Positions 37,915-50,589 of a stretch of 64,000 nucleotides of DNA are shown here, in pieces. The stretch's first letter is position 1; each line of letters begins with the position of its first letter. Source of the stretch: Fusarium oxysporum f. sp. lycopersici 4287 (taxonomy: Eukaryota > Ascomycota > Sordariomycetes > Hypocreales > Nectriaceae); NCBI RefSeq assembly GCF_000149955.1, contig NC_030987.1, positions 2,447,236 to 2,511,235 on the forward strand, written 5' to 3'. A model generated the notes under the pieces. The model ran no database searches. It was given only the letters and a program-made list of their open reading frames with translations, and had not been told where the DNA came from. Position numbers and translations under genes: made by a program.

Positions 37915-38252
37915 ATTGGCAGATTGAGACCCACGGTGCTGGGAACTGGCTCGTCGTGATTGTCGTTAAGAGCCAAATTTTTGGCATCAATTCAGCTGGA
38001 TCACCGGATTATCTCGTGGGTCCGGCCGTGGTGGTTCAATTCAAAGTCACTCGCTTATGTCAGCTCGGGAAGATGAGAATAGGTGGGTCCCCACTAACTT
38101 ACACGCAGGACGCGACTCAATTAAACACGACGCGTCCCTAGCTCAGAGACGTCCCAAAGGAATTCATGAGTCCCACCAGCAACACCACCATTTTCACAAT
38201 CCTTTAATATTAAGGATCTTTTACTTCTCATACTCTTGAAAGTCCTTCCACA
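37915..38252. promoter_or_regulatory. Bidirectional promoter between nam9 and ctf18 with MCB-like sites
   Basis: This 338-base gap must serve both genes. GACGCGA (38109-38115) and GACGCGTC (38129-38136) form a direct repeat of GACGCG spaced 20 bases apart. The second contains ACGCGT, the MluI cell-cycle box bound by MBF-type factors, 118 bases upstream of the ctf18 ATG. This fits S-phase control of a replication gene but is inferred from sequence only. Confidence 0.5.
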
Positions 38253-41197
38253 ATGCTTTCAGCGTCGTCACCTATCACTTTCCCTCATTCTCCGCCGCCG
38301 GCGAAACGAGCCAAACCCCACGATCATCATAGCCCTCCTAAACCAAAAGCTCGAGGTCCATTCCTTGTTGAGGACGACGAGTCCGATTCAGACAGCAATG
38401 GCGAACCTACCGACTCTACTCGTGTAGCAAAACGTCTGATGACCGAGGATCCACGAGAGAAGCCTTCAGATACCATTGCACATGACCAAACAACAACTAT
38501 TGATCTAGTTGATGAGGAAGAACCCTCAAGCACTCCCGATGTGCAAGCTCAAGAACCAACACGACTGAGCCAAAGACCAATCTTCACCACTCCGATTTTC
38601 AGTAATCTTGTGCCGCAATCTTTCAAGGCAACAACATGTAACGGCAAGTCCGTCACAATCAAGGAGCGAAAGGCCAACTCTGCGCCAACATACGAGTCCA
38701 TGGTCGCAGCTCGATCGAAAACGAAAGAAGGGCGAGCGAAACGAAGCTACTACGGCGTAGATATCCACAATCTCATGAGCGCTGCATCCGCAGAGATCGC
38801 AAATCAGAAACAAACGCAGCCGCAAAGGCCTAATGTGCCTGTACAATCAGTCGAACCCCAGCTGCCGAACAGCAAAAAGCCCAAGAGAACTCGCTTATGG
38901 ACGGAGAAATACCGGGCAAGGAACTTTATGGATCTGTGTGGTAACGATAATACCAACAGACGGGTACTAGGATGGTTGAAAAAGTGGGATCCCGTGGTGT
39001 TCCCTGGAGCAGCAAAGTCAAAGCCCGTGATAGCCAGACGACCAGGTGCTCAGCAACAAGAAGAGGAGGAAAAGCCTCATAGAAAAATCTTGCTGCTCAC
39101 AGGACCTCCGGGACTAGGAAAGACAACGTTGGCACACGTGTGTGCGAGACAAGCAGGCTATGAAGTTATGGAAATTAACGCCAGTGACGACCGAAGTCGC
39201 GATGTCGTCAAGAACCGCATCCGCACAAGCTTGGGAACAGAGAGTGTCAAAACTGTCAGTAACCGCAAGGACGGAGACGGCCCCCCAAAATTGGCCAAAC
39301 CAGCGTGCGTCGTGGTGGATGAAGTGGATGGCGTTGTATCTGGTTCAGGGGGATCAGGTGAAGGCGGCTTTGTCAAAGCACTGATAGATCTTGTTCTCCT
39401 GGATCAGAAGAATGCGTCGGGTGCCACCACAGAAAATTACGGGCGAAGGAAGAAGAAGGGTGACGACTTCCGGCTGCTCCGACCCCTGATTCTCATTTGT
39501 AACGATGTATACGCGCCAGCGCTTCGACCACTCCGGCATTCCAATTTGGCAGAAATTATTCACGTTGGCAAGCCCACTATGGAGTCGGTGGTTACCAGGT
39601 TAAAGAATGTTTTTGAAAAGGAGGGTATCCCTTGCGAGAAAGACGCTGCACGAAAGCTGTGTGAGGCGGCCTGGGGTATGACGAGCGGCATTGACGCTAG
39701 ACGAGGAGCTGAGAGCACAGTGGAGGGTGACCTTCGAGGTGTCATGGTCGTTGGTGAATGGGTAGCGGGGCGGTTTCGCGCATCAAATCTGAAAGGAAAG
39801 GGCTCTCTCACGCGGCAGTGGCTGGAGCGCAATGTCCTTCAAGATCTAACCAGCGGCGCTGGTGGTGCTCGAGGTCTGGGTCGAGGTGGTGTCAAGGATA
39901 TCGTTTCACGCCTCTTCCAAGAAGGTGGCGGCTTTCCAAAGCAAGCTATGGATTTGTCTCAATCCAAAACACAGCATGAGCAACCGCAGGCTGAGCTGGG
40001 TTTCGGCGAGTATCAAAAGAAGCATGCCATGGAAAGACTGCGGCAAATGATTGATACAAGCGGCGAAATCAGCCATATCATGACGGAGGTTTTTACCGAA
40101 TACCCGAATCGCGAGTTCAACGATGATCTGTACCTTACCAAGCCTAATCAAGCATACGAATGGCTGCACTTTCACGACACATGTCAGTCACGGCTTTATG
40201 CTAGTCAAGAGTGGGAATTGGCACAATATCTCAGCCAGCCCGTTCTAGCATGCCATCACCTTTTTGCATCTCCCAAACGCTATCTTCCCAGCATGGGCTA
40301 CGATCGCCGCTGGGGTGGTGATGTGGAGGATGACTCTGCGCCTCCACTGCCATTCTCTGGTTCTCGAGCTGACTACCAAGCTTTCGAAGCAGAGCGTCAG
40401 AATAGGACTCAGCTCCAGGCTTTGCAGGGACAACTCCCACCCACACTGATGCGTTCGTTCCGCAGCGCTGAAGATGTTGCTGCCGAGTTCCTCCCTTATC
40501 TTGCGCGTATCGTGTCTCCGGACGTCAAGCCCGTTGTGGTGGGTGGTAGTCAAGGATCCACGGCCAGCGTACGCAGGGAGAGCGAACGTGCCATGGTCAA
40601 GCGTGCAGCTGAGGTCCTCGCTGAAGTTGGTATCGAGCTGCAGAAGGGAAGAATTGAGAGTGAGTCGCTCACCAATCGGACACCACAATATGTGTATCGT
40701 ATGGAACCGTAAGTCATTCTATACCTCGAACAGATGAACACAACTAACATTACTACAGGGATCTCGATGTTCTGGCTACATTCGAAACAGCTGCATCACT
40801 TCTCCTACCCTCGGCAGCACCAACACGCTATGCTGTTCGTCAAGTTCTCGATCAAGAACTAAAGCGAACATTAGTGGAACGAGAAGCTCGCGCTCGACAG
40901 TCTCGCTTCAAAGCAGGCAACCCACTTGGACACGCTGAGCACCTCAGCACAGACAAGATTATGGCTTCCAAGAAACATGCTCTCGAAGCATCATCACAGG
41001 ACACTACACTCATCAAGCGTGATTTCTTTGGCCGAATCATAGAGGCGCGGCCGCTAGCTGAGATTACGGGGAATACTCCCCAGCAGCAAGCCAAGCACGA
41101 GGAAAAGGAGCGCAAGGTGTGGGTGACGTATCATGAAGGGTTGAATAACGCTGTGAGAAAACCAATATCTTTGCAGGAGTTTATGAGGGGATTATAA
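38253..41197 (+). CDS. ctf18: Ctf18, large subunit of the alternative RFC clamp loader
   Basis: AAA+ ATPase that, with Rfc2-5, Dcc1 and Ctf8, loads or unloads PCNA and supports sister-chromatid cohesion and the replication checkpoint. Exons are 38253-40708 and 40759-41197 (50-base phase-2 intron), giving 964 residues. The N-terminal 210 residues are disordered and rich in Pro, Ser and Lys. The RFC-type start WTEKYRARNFMDLCG follows. Walker A is GPPGLGKT at 284-291, Walker B is VVVDEVD at about 353-359, and INASDDRS is present between them. The C-terminal exon contains KRDFFGRII, typical of the Ctf18 tail that contacts Dcc1/Ctf8. Length fits the family. Convergent with the lactate dehydrogenase gene 194 bases downstream. 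Confidence 0.95.
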
Positions 41198-41391
41198 GAG
41201 CACGGCACCGTTGAAGGTAATGGATATGTGAGTAGCATTAAGTCAAATTAGCATTGGTTGCATAGCGATGTTAAATTTATCCTAAAATTTATAAACAGTT
41301 CGACGCTATAAAGAACTCGTGTATCTAAACCTCTCTACATCTAAGGTCACGACAAATATCCAAAAGACAAGTCTTGTCAAACACAGCTCGC

Positions 41392-43105
41392 CTAGAGTTT
41401 CGCTTTGGGGGCGTCCTGCTTGGGTCCAGCCTTGGGTCTCTGAGCAGGCACAGACAAAGGATCATACACAGTAGATGAAAGGTTATCCGATGGCACAGCA
41501 GAATGCTGGAATAGACTTCGCAGGTCAAGCATACCGGGATGCAAATCCTCGATAGTGCTAGCACCAATGAGGCGCATGTTCATTTCCAGCTCATCCTTCA
41601 GCAGCTGCATAGCTCGTACGACACCAGCCTCACCATAAGCACTCATGGCGTACAGGAAGGGTCGTCCGATACCAACGCCACGAGCACCTAGGCAGAGAGC
41701 CTTGAGGATATCAGTTCCACGGCGGATTCCGCCATCGATGAAAATCTCAATCTTGTTCTCGAGACCACGCTCGCGTAGAACAGGCATTGTCTCAGCGAGG
41801 ACTTCAATGGCGGATCGGGCAAACTCAAGCTGACGACCTCCGTGGTTGGAGAGAACAACGCCCTGGCAGCCGTAGTCAATAGCCTTGAGGACATCTTCGA
41901 CGCGCTGGACACCCTTGAGGATGATAGGCATGGATGTAATACTCTGGAACCACGCAATGTCCTTCCAGCTCAGTGCAGGGTCAATGAATGTCGAGATAGC
42001 GCGCGCAGCACCTTGGCTGTTATCCGTATCTGTGCCCTCTTGGACATGGGAACCAGGATCGGTAAACTTAGATCTCATATCCTTCTCGCGACGTCCCAGC
42101 TGGGGCGCATCAACGGTAATGAAGAGACCCTTGCAACCGCGCTTCTCAGCATGTTGCACAATCTTCTTAGTGATGGCACGGTCCTTGTTGACGTAGAGCT
42201 GCAGCCACTGGATCTGATCGCCTGCTTTTGCGTCCACAATCTCGTCGAAGGAGCATGATGCAAGAGTGGGGATCATCTGAATGATGTTGTGCTTTGCTGC
42301 GGCGCGGGTGAGGACGACTTCACCCTCTGGGTTTCCAAGTTTACCGAGGGCTGTGGCTGTTACATAAACGGGGATGTCTGTTTTTGTGCCGAGCATGGTA
42401 GTTGAGAAGTCGATATTTTCCACATCGACGAGAATTTGAGGACGAAACCAGATGCGATGGAATGCGCTGTGGTTCTCTCGCATTGTCTATTCTCATTTAG
42501 ATACTTCCTCAGTAGTGGTGCAAGGAAAACCTACAATCTCATCGTCGGCAGCGCTGGAGTAGTATCCCCATGCAGTCTTTGACATCACACGTCGAGCGAC
42601 GGCCTCAAAATCGAAGAGGTTATAGCATTGCGACAGAAGAGGCTTCTGCTCAATGCGCTGCAGACGTTCCTCTTCCTCGGGGTCTACCTCCTTCTTCTCC
42701 TGCTGAACGGTGCCCATATCGACAGGGCCGAGATGCTTGGAGGCATCAAGATACTTGTCGAGGGTGTCGGGAGGATGAATTGGTTCGTATTCTTCGGTAG
42801 CATCTTTACCCTGGCACGTGTTAGTCGATGAGCGATGTTCAGTAAAGGATGAGACTTACAGCGTATTTGAGGATGATCTTTTGACCTCCAGGGTGTTCTG
42901 CAAGTCGTCAGTCTTATCCAATGTTCACTTCTTGAGTATATCATACCTGGCAGAAATTCTGTCACATCATATGCTTTACCCTATCGCATTCAAGTCAGTA
43001 AATGTCGGTAAGTCGCAACTCAATTCATGGCGTCCATACGTGAACGATAACCCAGCACGACTTTGCGCTGTTGTGCTCAGCAACCTCGCCGCCTTTTAAC
43101 ACCAT
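41392..43105 (-). CDS. L-lactate dehydrogenase (cytochrome), flavocytochrome b2-type
   Basis: FMN- and haem-containing L-2-hydroxyacid dehydrogenase oxidising L-lactate to pyruvate with cytochrome c as likely acceptor. Exons on the minus strand are 43105-43040, 42980-42947, 42897-42860, 42810-42535 and 42486-41392, giving 502 residues. The cytochrome b5 domain fills the N-terminus, with haem ligands His35 (EHPGG) and His58 (YEPIHP). The FMN domain follows, with VTATALGKLGNPEGE, QLYVNKDR, the catalytic His in SNHGGRQL, and IDGGIRRGTD. Four introns crowd into the first 200 codons. Unlike yeast Cyb2 there is no mitochondrial presequence: the ATG opens directly into the b5 fold (MVLKGGEVAEHNS). 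Another 2-hydroxyacid (for example mandelate) could be the substrate. Confidence 0.9.
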
Positions 43106-43996
43106 TTTGGCAGTATTCGATATGTTGTTTGTTGCAAGAAACGCGCTTCAACTGAGGAAAAAAGAGGACCGTTGCCTTTTGCCCGAGGATGAATGACGAA
43201 ATAGGCCCTTGATCGACAGGGTATAGCCTATATGTGGATATCTTGTGTCCTGATCTCGGGAGAATAGGTCAATCAATCAAAGGCCAAAAGAGTCAGGAGT
43301 AAAATGGAAGTGAGAAGATGAGAAGACGAGGGTATAAGAAGAATAGAAATAAAAAACAATCCCTTGAGAATCCGAACACGGAGACCGGATAGTCAGGGAA
43401 TAACGGGTAGCGGAACGAAGCCGAGTCGGTTCGGCGACATGACCGGTCTGAAAGTTCAACCTCCCGCTTCAAGCTCAGTAACCTCAGTTCACTTCTGCGG
43501 GGAAATACTCCATAAATTATCTTGAACAGCCTCTAAAATTGCCTGTATTACTCCCAACATGCACCATCAAGTCTAGCGCCCTACTTTAGTTGGGGTTAAA
43601 CAGCTCGGGCAATCGGGGTAAAGGCATGCGGGGTGCCTGGGTGGGGGCTTTTTAGCCTCATTTCACCGCAACCACAACCTCGGTTTAAAGTGTGGCGAGT
43701 CTAAGCTCAGATAACCTTACAAGATGAAACAAATATTGTTGGCAATTCTTCTCTATGTCGTATTCTTCCACTCAGCTCTCATAGCTGCAATGCTTGAACA
43801 CAGTCGCTTTTCCTTCCATCACCGTATCCCTTCTCTTGAGGTCAGACGAATGCATCATAGCCAAATGTATGTCAAAACTCATCGACAAGCATAATAGTCG
43901 TCTGTTTACTACTGTCACCCCCAGCCCCTTATGTCGTTTGAAGAGGATCCCCACACAGCCAGCCCCTAAACCCGAAGACTCGCCTTCACTTCCTAA
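43106..43996. promoter_or_regulatory. Promoter region of the lactate dehydrogenase gene with CreA-type motifs
   Basis: Between the Bro1 stop and the lactate dehydrogenase ATG. It contains three matches to the CreA consensus SYGGRG on the plus strand: GCGGGG at 43497-43502, GCGGGG at 43628-43633 and GTGGGG at 43641-43646. This would fit glucose repression of lactate use. The distal part is probably the bro1 3' UTR. Confidence 0.4.
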
Positions 43997-46900
43997 TTAC
44001 TTCCATGCATTCAGCCCTGCCCAAGGATCATTTTGCTGCTGCTGCTGAGGGGCTGCTGATTGAGGATGCGCACTCTGTGGATAAGCACTATTTGGGTGCG
44101 CGCTGTTAGGTTGATTTCCATAATGGAATGTCTGCTGAGGTCCAAGCGGTGGTGGCCCAGGGGGTGGCGGAGGTGGCACGAATCCAGGTGGCACATAGCC
44201 TCCCTGTGTCTGCGGTGTAGCTGAAGCTCCGTATCCTCCAAATGATTGAGTTTGTCCGAACGTTGTCTGGTTAGGAGGCGGTGATGCAGGGCCCCGGTAG
44301 CCTCCAATGTTGAACGACGTTTGATTCGGAGGAGGCGACGTAGGTCCCGGTGTGCGTCCATACTGACTTGGATTATATGTAGGCTGCACAAAGGTGTTGA
44401 TAGGAGGAGGTCCGAACGATTGTGTTGTTGGTGGCGGAGAAAAGTTCTGGTATGCTTGTTGTTGAGCCAGGGTCTGTTGCTGCGCCGGAGGTGAGTTCGG
44501 CGCCTGATACTGGCCTTGATAATTGGTTTGCGGATATCGAGGATTCTGTCCCTGTTGATACTGCGAGGGGGGTGTTGGCCGATTTTGCGTCTGAGGCTGT
44601 GGCGATGACTTGGAAGGGTCTATCGACATTCGGTCCATGAGACCCCTGAGTCTCTCTCGCTCCATCTCGGCTTGCGAGTTCTTGCTCGATGACCGCTCCT
44701 GCTCAATTTGGTTGAGTAGCTGCGCGCCCTCTGATCTACGGTTGTTGACAAAGCTGTCAACGTTCTTCTCCAAGCTCTCTACTGTCTCGCGCATCTCAGT
44801 ATACCAATTTTTGGCACTCTGTAAGCCTGCGACAAGGTCCAGAAATTCCTGGTATGCGCGCTTATATCGGTTGATGACTGATGATCGCTGCCGCTGGATT
44901 GCCTCATATTTGCTCTGTTCCGATTGAACTCGCTTATCCTGCAATAATCTGTTGAACGTGTTCGTGAGCTCCTTCATCAAAGCCGACTGCTTGTGGTTGG
45001 CTTGCAAAAGTCGGTTTTGATGAGGCCGGAACTTTTCCAGCTCTTGCTCGAAAAGCTGCGTCTCATAATTAGATATAGACTTCTTATTCAATATGAGAAT
45101 CTGGGAAATATCGTCGTTGTGAGCCTAGCAAGGTTAGTCCCGCTTCTGATTGAATACTAGTGACTTTACTCACCTTCTCCTTCAAATCCTTCAGCACCTG
45201 GTTTCGTTCTCGCTTGATAAGGTTGAGTTTCTTGAGAATATCCTCAACCCTGTTTATCTGATCCACAACACTAGGACCCTCTTCAAAGTCGTCATCCAGA
45301 AGATTCGGCTCGATGCCAGCTGGGCTTGTTGCGTTACTTCCCCTTGCTCGCGCTTGTGCAACGGCACGTTGGAACAGCTGGTCGACTTCTCCTGACTGAG
45401 CAGCCCGTCGCATTTCATCAAAATCCATTTCGTTCTGTCGAAGTTTACCCGCTAGCTGGTTGTCACTCCTTGATGCCTCATCTAAAGCCTCGCGGTAATG
45501 GCGAATATCGCCCCGTAATGTTGTTGTGAGTCTCGAGCTTGGCTGCTGTGTCCAGTCGTTTTCATACTTGGATCGCATTTTTTCACATACACCTTCCTCC
45601 ATATCGAGTTGCTTCGTGCTCTTATCCAGGATCATGAGGATGGAATCCTTCTCGGACCGGAGCGAATCGAACAAGGCTACCGGGTTGTCTTGGTCAGAAA
45701 CATCAGCGCACCACTGCCGGAAGTCCTCATCAGGCAGGATATCCTGGTCGAATCCACCCTTGAGCACTTGCAATGCTCCTGGCAGCCTCAAATAATCCAG
45801 GCTGGCTGCCATTTCATCATTGGCCGTTTCCACCCGTTCTGCCTCAGCTCGTACAAGCTTGGCTTTCTCTTCATCATATAAGCTAGCAGACTCCGTAACA
45901 GCAAACGGCACAATTTTAGCGAAAAGGTCAGGCCCAGTGATACGTTGAATGTCTTGGCCAGCATATAGCTCGCTGACAGGAATTGGCTTTGCGGCTGGCA
46001 GCTTGGCGACGGCTTCCAGGCTGGCCTCAGCGGGCACTTCTTGATGGTACACATAGTCATTATCCCTCAAAGCACTTTGCAGCTGAGTTTGCACTGTCGA
46101 GTGATGTCGTTTCGTAATTTCCTGAAGAAATCCTCCACAGTCGGCACTCAGGTTCGAGCTCATGGGAACCGAGCTAGGAAAGTTCCTGGCAATGCGCTCA
46201 GCTTCCTTTGCTTGGGCCTCGGCAACTTGCAGTCTTCCAGCAGCGATACCATGCTGGTTAGCCTCATCATCCGCTAAGGCTTGATAGTATTGTGCCATAG
46301 AGTTCAGCAGGTTAGTTTTGATCTGGTGCCGTTAGCGAATAAACAACACCAAAGATAAGCCATGTTGCATGGTGACGGGTGAACCTACCTGTACCATCAA
46401 CAGCCACACTTTCTCAAAAATAGCCTTGTTCACATTTTCCTGTACACCTTCAAGGGCCTGGCCATATAGATAGCCAGCCTGGGCAGCCAACTTCGCGAGC
46501 AGCCCAATCTTCTTCTTATCAGCAATTTGCTTTTCAAGAAATACTTCCTGAGCCTGTGCGAGCATGATATGAATCAGTGCCTTGACAGTCTCTCTGCTAA
46601 GGTCGGATGATGGCGCATGGAGGAAGTTCTCGTTGATGTAAGTGAACATGCCAGCTGAAGCCTGAAAGTTGTGGTAGGCAGTCTTGAGAGCGGACTCTTC
46701 GGCGCGGTCTTGAGCAGCAGCGTGACAGGAGAGAACAGCAGAGATGTTGAAGATGATAGAGGCTTTCTCGAAGGCGAGTGAATATTGCGCGGTAGATTTG
46801 TGTGTGAATGCGTCGAACCTGATTATAGAAAATCAGCATGTGTCAAAAGGTGCAGCGCACCATCCGGTCGGACTCGACCTCGGGGAAACGAACCATGTAA

Positions 46901-47171
46901 AGGATATCTTGATGTGCTGCTCATCAACAGGAAACCGTAAGTCAAGAAGCTCAAGCTGCCCATAGTAGCGATAAAGCATATCTCGTCCAGAAGTGCTATC
47001 CTTTCCAGCGCCCCGCACATCTTGTCTCAAGCGATTCAGTGTCGCGCACTCCTCTGCATAGCGTTCTGGATCATCGCCATAGGTATCGCGGATATAGCCC
47101 TTCAGAGGCTCAATCCAGTCAATCTCGTTGGTAGCCTTGAGGGGTACCGAGATCATCGGAGACTGTGCCAT
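43997..47171 (-). CDS. bro1: Bro1, ESCRT-associated vacuolar sorting protein
   Basis: Endosomal adaptor that binds ESCRT-III (Snf7) and recruits the deubiquitinase Doa4 for multivesicular-body sorting. Exons on the minus strand are 47171-46894, 46818-46389, 46322-45174 and 45124-43997, giving 994 residues. The start is the ATG at 47171 (MAQSPMISVPLK); the three codons upstream begin with CTG. The BRO1 domain (about 1-390) shows NEIDWIEPLKGYI, YGDDPERYAEEC, GQLELLDLRFP and KVWLLMVQIKTNLLN, the last rebuilt across intron 2. The helical V domain spans about 395-760. The C-terminal 200 residues are Pro/Gln/Tyr-rich with a poly-Pro run and end in DPWAGLNAWK, a conserved ending. The first donor is GTTCGT, a weaker site. 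Very sure of identity. Confidence 0.95.
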
Positions 47172-50100
47172 GGCAGGCAACAGCTAAAGGGCGAATAGCG
47201 TAGTGGCGCGATCGGATAGGACTACGGATCGAGGTGAGTGAGAAGAAAGGTATGTGGCCAATATGCAGCTGAGCGTGGAGATGTCTGCTGGAGCTCCAAG
47301 TTGGCGGTCGCACAGATGCAGCTAAGGGTTGCAGGAGATGCCGGGCGGAATGACAAGGCTGAGGAAGAGACAGATCAAGTCCCTGAATATTGAGGACGAT
47401 AACCGGATGGCCGCTTGCAATGCGACCCGATCTATGTATACGGTTCGAAGTGCGTGGTAAGAACGGGAGTGAGAGGCGGGTCGTAAGAGGATGGTTTGGG
47501 GGCGGTAGCGGGGACAGCTACAGTACGAAGCCGGCCAAGAGCTAGAGAGACCGCAGAGTCAAATAAGCTCGAGGGAGATGCAGCTAGGATGCACTGTTGA
47601 CAGGGGCCGTCGAGGGGTGGTGTCGAGAGGAAATCTGTCAACGAAAGCTGCAAGAAGGCACACCAGTCGATAGTAAATCGTCCCACGGAGATTGCGAGGG
47701 ATGGACAGAGACGTGTCTTCGTTTAAGTTGAGTCGAAGGTTGAGTTGAGGTTGAGGTTGATGGAGAGCGGGGTCCGTCAGGCCCAGTTGGCGTACGGCGG
47801 TGACGAAATAGTTCCAGGGGGGGCGTCGAAGCGCGGTAAGGGTACCTAAGACATGAGGTAGGCCCAGGAACAATGTTTTGTCACAGTCAGATGAGGGCAA
47901 ATAAACACCGCAGTTTACTCTGGAGTGCCGCAGCTGATGAGACGGATAAAAGTCTAGACCCGTGGCATGTACAGTAGCTCTAGAGACGGCTAAATTAGGT
48001 AGGACGGGAGCTCTCCAGCTTTTAGCAGCACCTTCTGATTTTGGAGACCACCCGACCTCACCTCAGCGGACATTAGGTACAGAACTTATCTTTTGTACTG
48101 CGCCTACGGAACATCGTTTCAACTCACCAATTGTAACCATACAGTAACGCCCACGCTTAATTCATGCATACTACAATATTCAATATGCAACAGATAATCG
48201 TCTTCCATCACCACTGGTTCATGATCACCCCCGTCGCCGTCTCATCGCGGCATATATCTCCACTCAAGCACCCCAGAACATGAGCTTTTAGTGCCTAGCC
48301 GCATCAACAACCGCCTGATGGGCCATCTTAGGCCAAATATCAACAGCCAGTAACGTTGCAAAGGTGCCTTGTAAACCACTCCTCGTCCCGTATCTTGTGG
48401 CTCGACTATTCCTGGCTTGTCTAAGCCTCAATGATTAACCGCCGCCATATTGTCCTCTTCACTCTAATCCGACACTATCACAGACCGATAATAATGTTGA
48501 GTTCGGTTCGTGATAACATTCATGGGCCGCGTTATTACTTACGTGGAGATATGCGAATCACAGCTGCCTGTTGATGGCTTCGTGAAATGCGTACTACAAG
48601 CTGATGAATACACTAGGCATCACAATTTTCAATGCATGGGACTGGCTAGATTGTTTCTATGGGCAATGGCCGTCAATCTCCATATCACTATCTGAATAGT
48701 GTCCGGTGATCTCGAGTCAGGCCTGCAAGGCGATTCGTTCGACAGTCACGCCAAAATGAAGCCTCATCATTATCATGTACGCCAAGACAATTTTTCTTCC
48801 TAGCCATCACACCTTCTTTGATCAATAAAATGGAAACCATTCTAGTTATCTTGCTTGGGGTCAGCGGTCGGGGCTCCCTCATCGTCTCAATCACATCTAA
48901 TCACAGCCCAATAGAAGCACATGGGAGAGACAAATTCATGTTTCCTTCATAGTCCATGCATGAAGCATGTCACATGTTTAGACTCACATCCATTGATAGG
49001 TAGAGAACATCTTAATGGTCTGCCGAACTATCAAAGTTGCAGCTGGACCATCATCGATTTGCTCAACTCAATATCACTCACATACAAAAAGACCCTCGTC
49101 TGATGACTCGGGGCTAATGCAAGTGACGCTGGCCTCATCCTAGCCAGGAACGCCCATTCTATCTACCATTGGTCAGTTCTTCACAAAACCAACAAGGAAT
49201 CCCGACCCAATCCGTAGCAATGAGCGGCCCGCTTCTGCAGGGGTCTTGATCCTCTCAAAGGGTCGCCGCGGCCTGTTATGCGACCCGATCTCTGACTATG
49301 CCAAACCGTGCGCCACGAGCTCGAGATATGACCAACCGTGTAAGCGGTCTATAAACCAAATGGTATACATAGGAGGTCCTGCTTCTATGCATCGACATCC
49401 TGAGTTTATAGTAAAGGCGGAAATAAATTGACTTACGGGATGGTCAGATACATGAACTTTAGTTGGGCAGAGTTACATCAGACCATCTCAAGCTAGCCCC
49501 AGGGCTCACTTGTCACACCGCAAACTACCTCGATGTGTCGGGTGCTATTGACGACGGGGCTGATCACTCTTCTAGTAAATTAGCCGACAGCTTGCATTTC
49601 TTGATCGCAAGACTGATCTGAACATCACCGGATCCACCTGTTGGTCCTCAAACTGAAAAGTACGACTGCCGACGACAGATCATTGCCGGTAAGTCAGGAT
49701 CCACTATTCACGTTCTCTATACTGGAGTGGTTCGGGGTGTAGATGACTTTTGAAAAGCTTGCCGAGGAGTTTTCAGTTACTTTTCTTATAATGAGTTCCC
49801 GTGCTCATGGCTGTGTCCTGGCTAGTATGCTCATTTGTGATACGTAGGATGGTCTCATCCCTCATAATGTGTTTGCCAACTAACGGTAATAAAAAAAAAA
49901 CTGCTTGAGCACGGGAGTAAACCTCACTCTCGAAACATGTATTTGTTTAATAAGTGATTAGTATATGAATATTAGTAAGACCCTCAACAAATTGTTTACA
50001 TTTTAAAAAAAAACCATCCTGCGTTCGGTCTCCAGGGTAAGGGTGCATTAGGATGGTATCTGTAATACAAAGATACAACGCTGACTCTGCGAGAGTCGGA

Positions 50101-50589
50101 TTTAGCAGAGACCATAGTCTAGGTGGGCGTACAGCATATGTGGACGCTGAGATGTCTTTTATGTAGTCCTGTGACGTCCATGAAACAGCCCGGGATTTTC
50201 GGCGCAAGCATATAAAAAAGCGGGCCATACCCGGAGGCCAACGTCCGGCCGGATCGGGATCGAATCTGGAAAGCCTTCATCTTCTCTCGGCTGACGTGCC
50301 AAGCCTTGCGAAGATGTACGTACCTCTACAGAATGAGGGACCAACAAGTGATGTAATTATACTGGGTCTATCGAGAACCTCGCATTGTACCACAATATGA
50401 CCTTGATTCAATTATCATTGTCGCCTGACGTCAACGATAGTGATGACAAAATGACGATGAATTCGGCTGTTGGAGCTCAACATTATATCAGCTGCGAGTG
50501 GCCATATATCAATGAGAACTACTACTGTTTAGTTGCCCACTGTCACTGACCCAGAAGAAAAATTACAGTTCTTTGCATTGAATCTCAAA
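47172..50589. other. 3.4 kb gene-free stretch between bro1 and the PMI gene
   Basis: Promoters of two divergent genes must lie at its ends. The middle shows no open frame above about 115 codons, no tRNA or rRNA pattern, and no obvious terminal repeats. A run of ten A lies near 49890. No decayed gene could be recognised by eye. Confidence 0.6.
50426..50433. promoter_or_regulatory. CRE palindrome upstream of PMI family gene
   Basis: TGACGTCA, a perfect match to the ATF/CREB bZIP site, lies 157 bases upstream of the ATG. A near match, TGACGTCC, occurs about 260 bases further upstream (near 50170). Binding by an Atf1/CrzA- or Hac1-type factor is inferred only. Confidence 0.4.
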
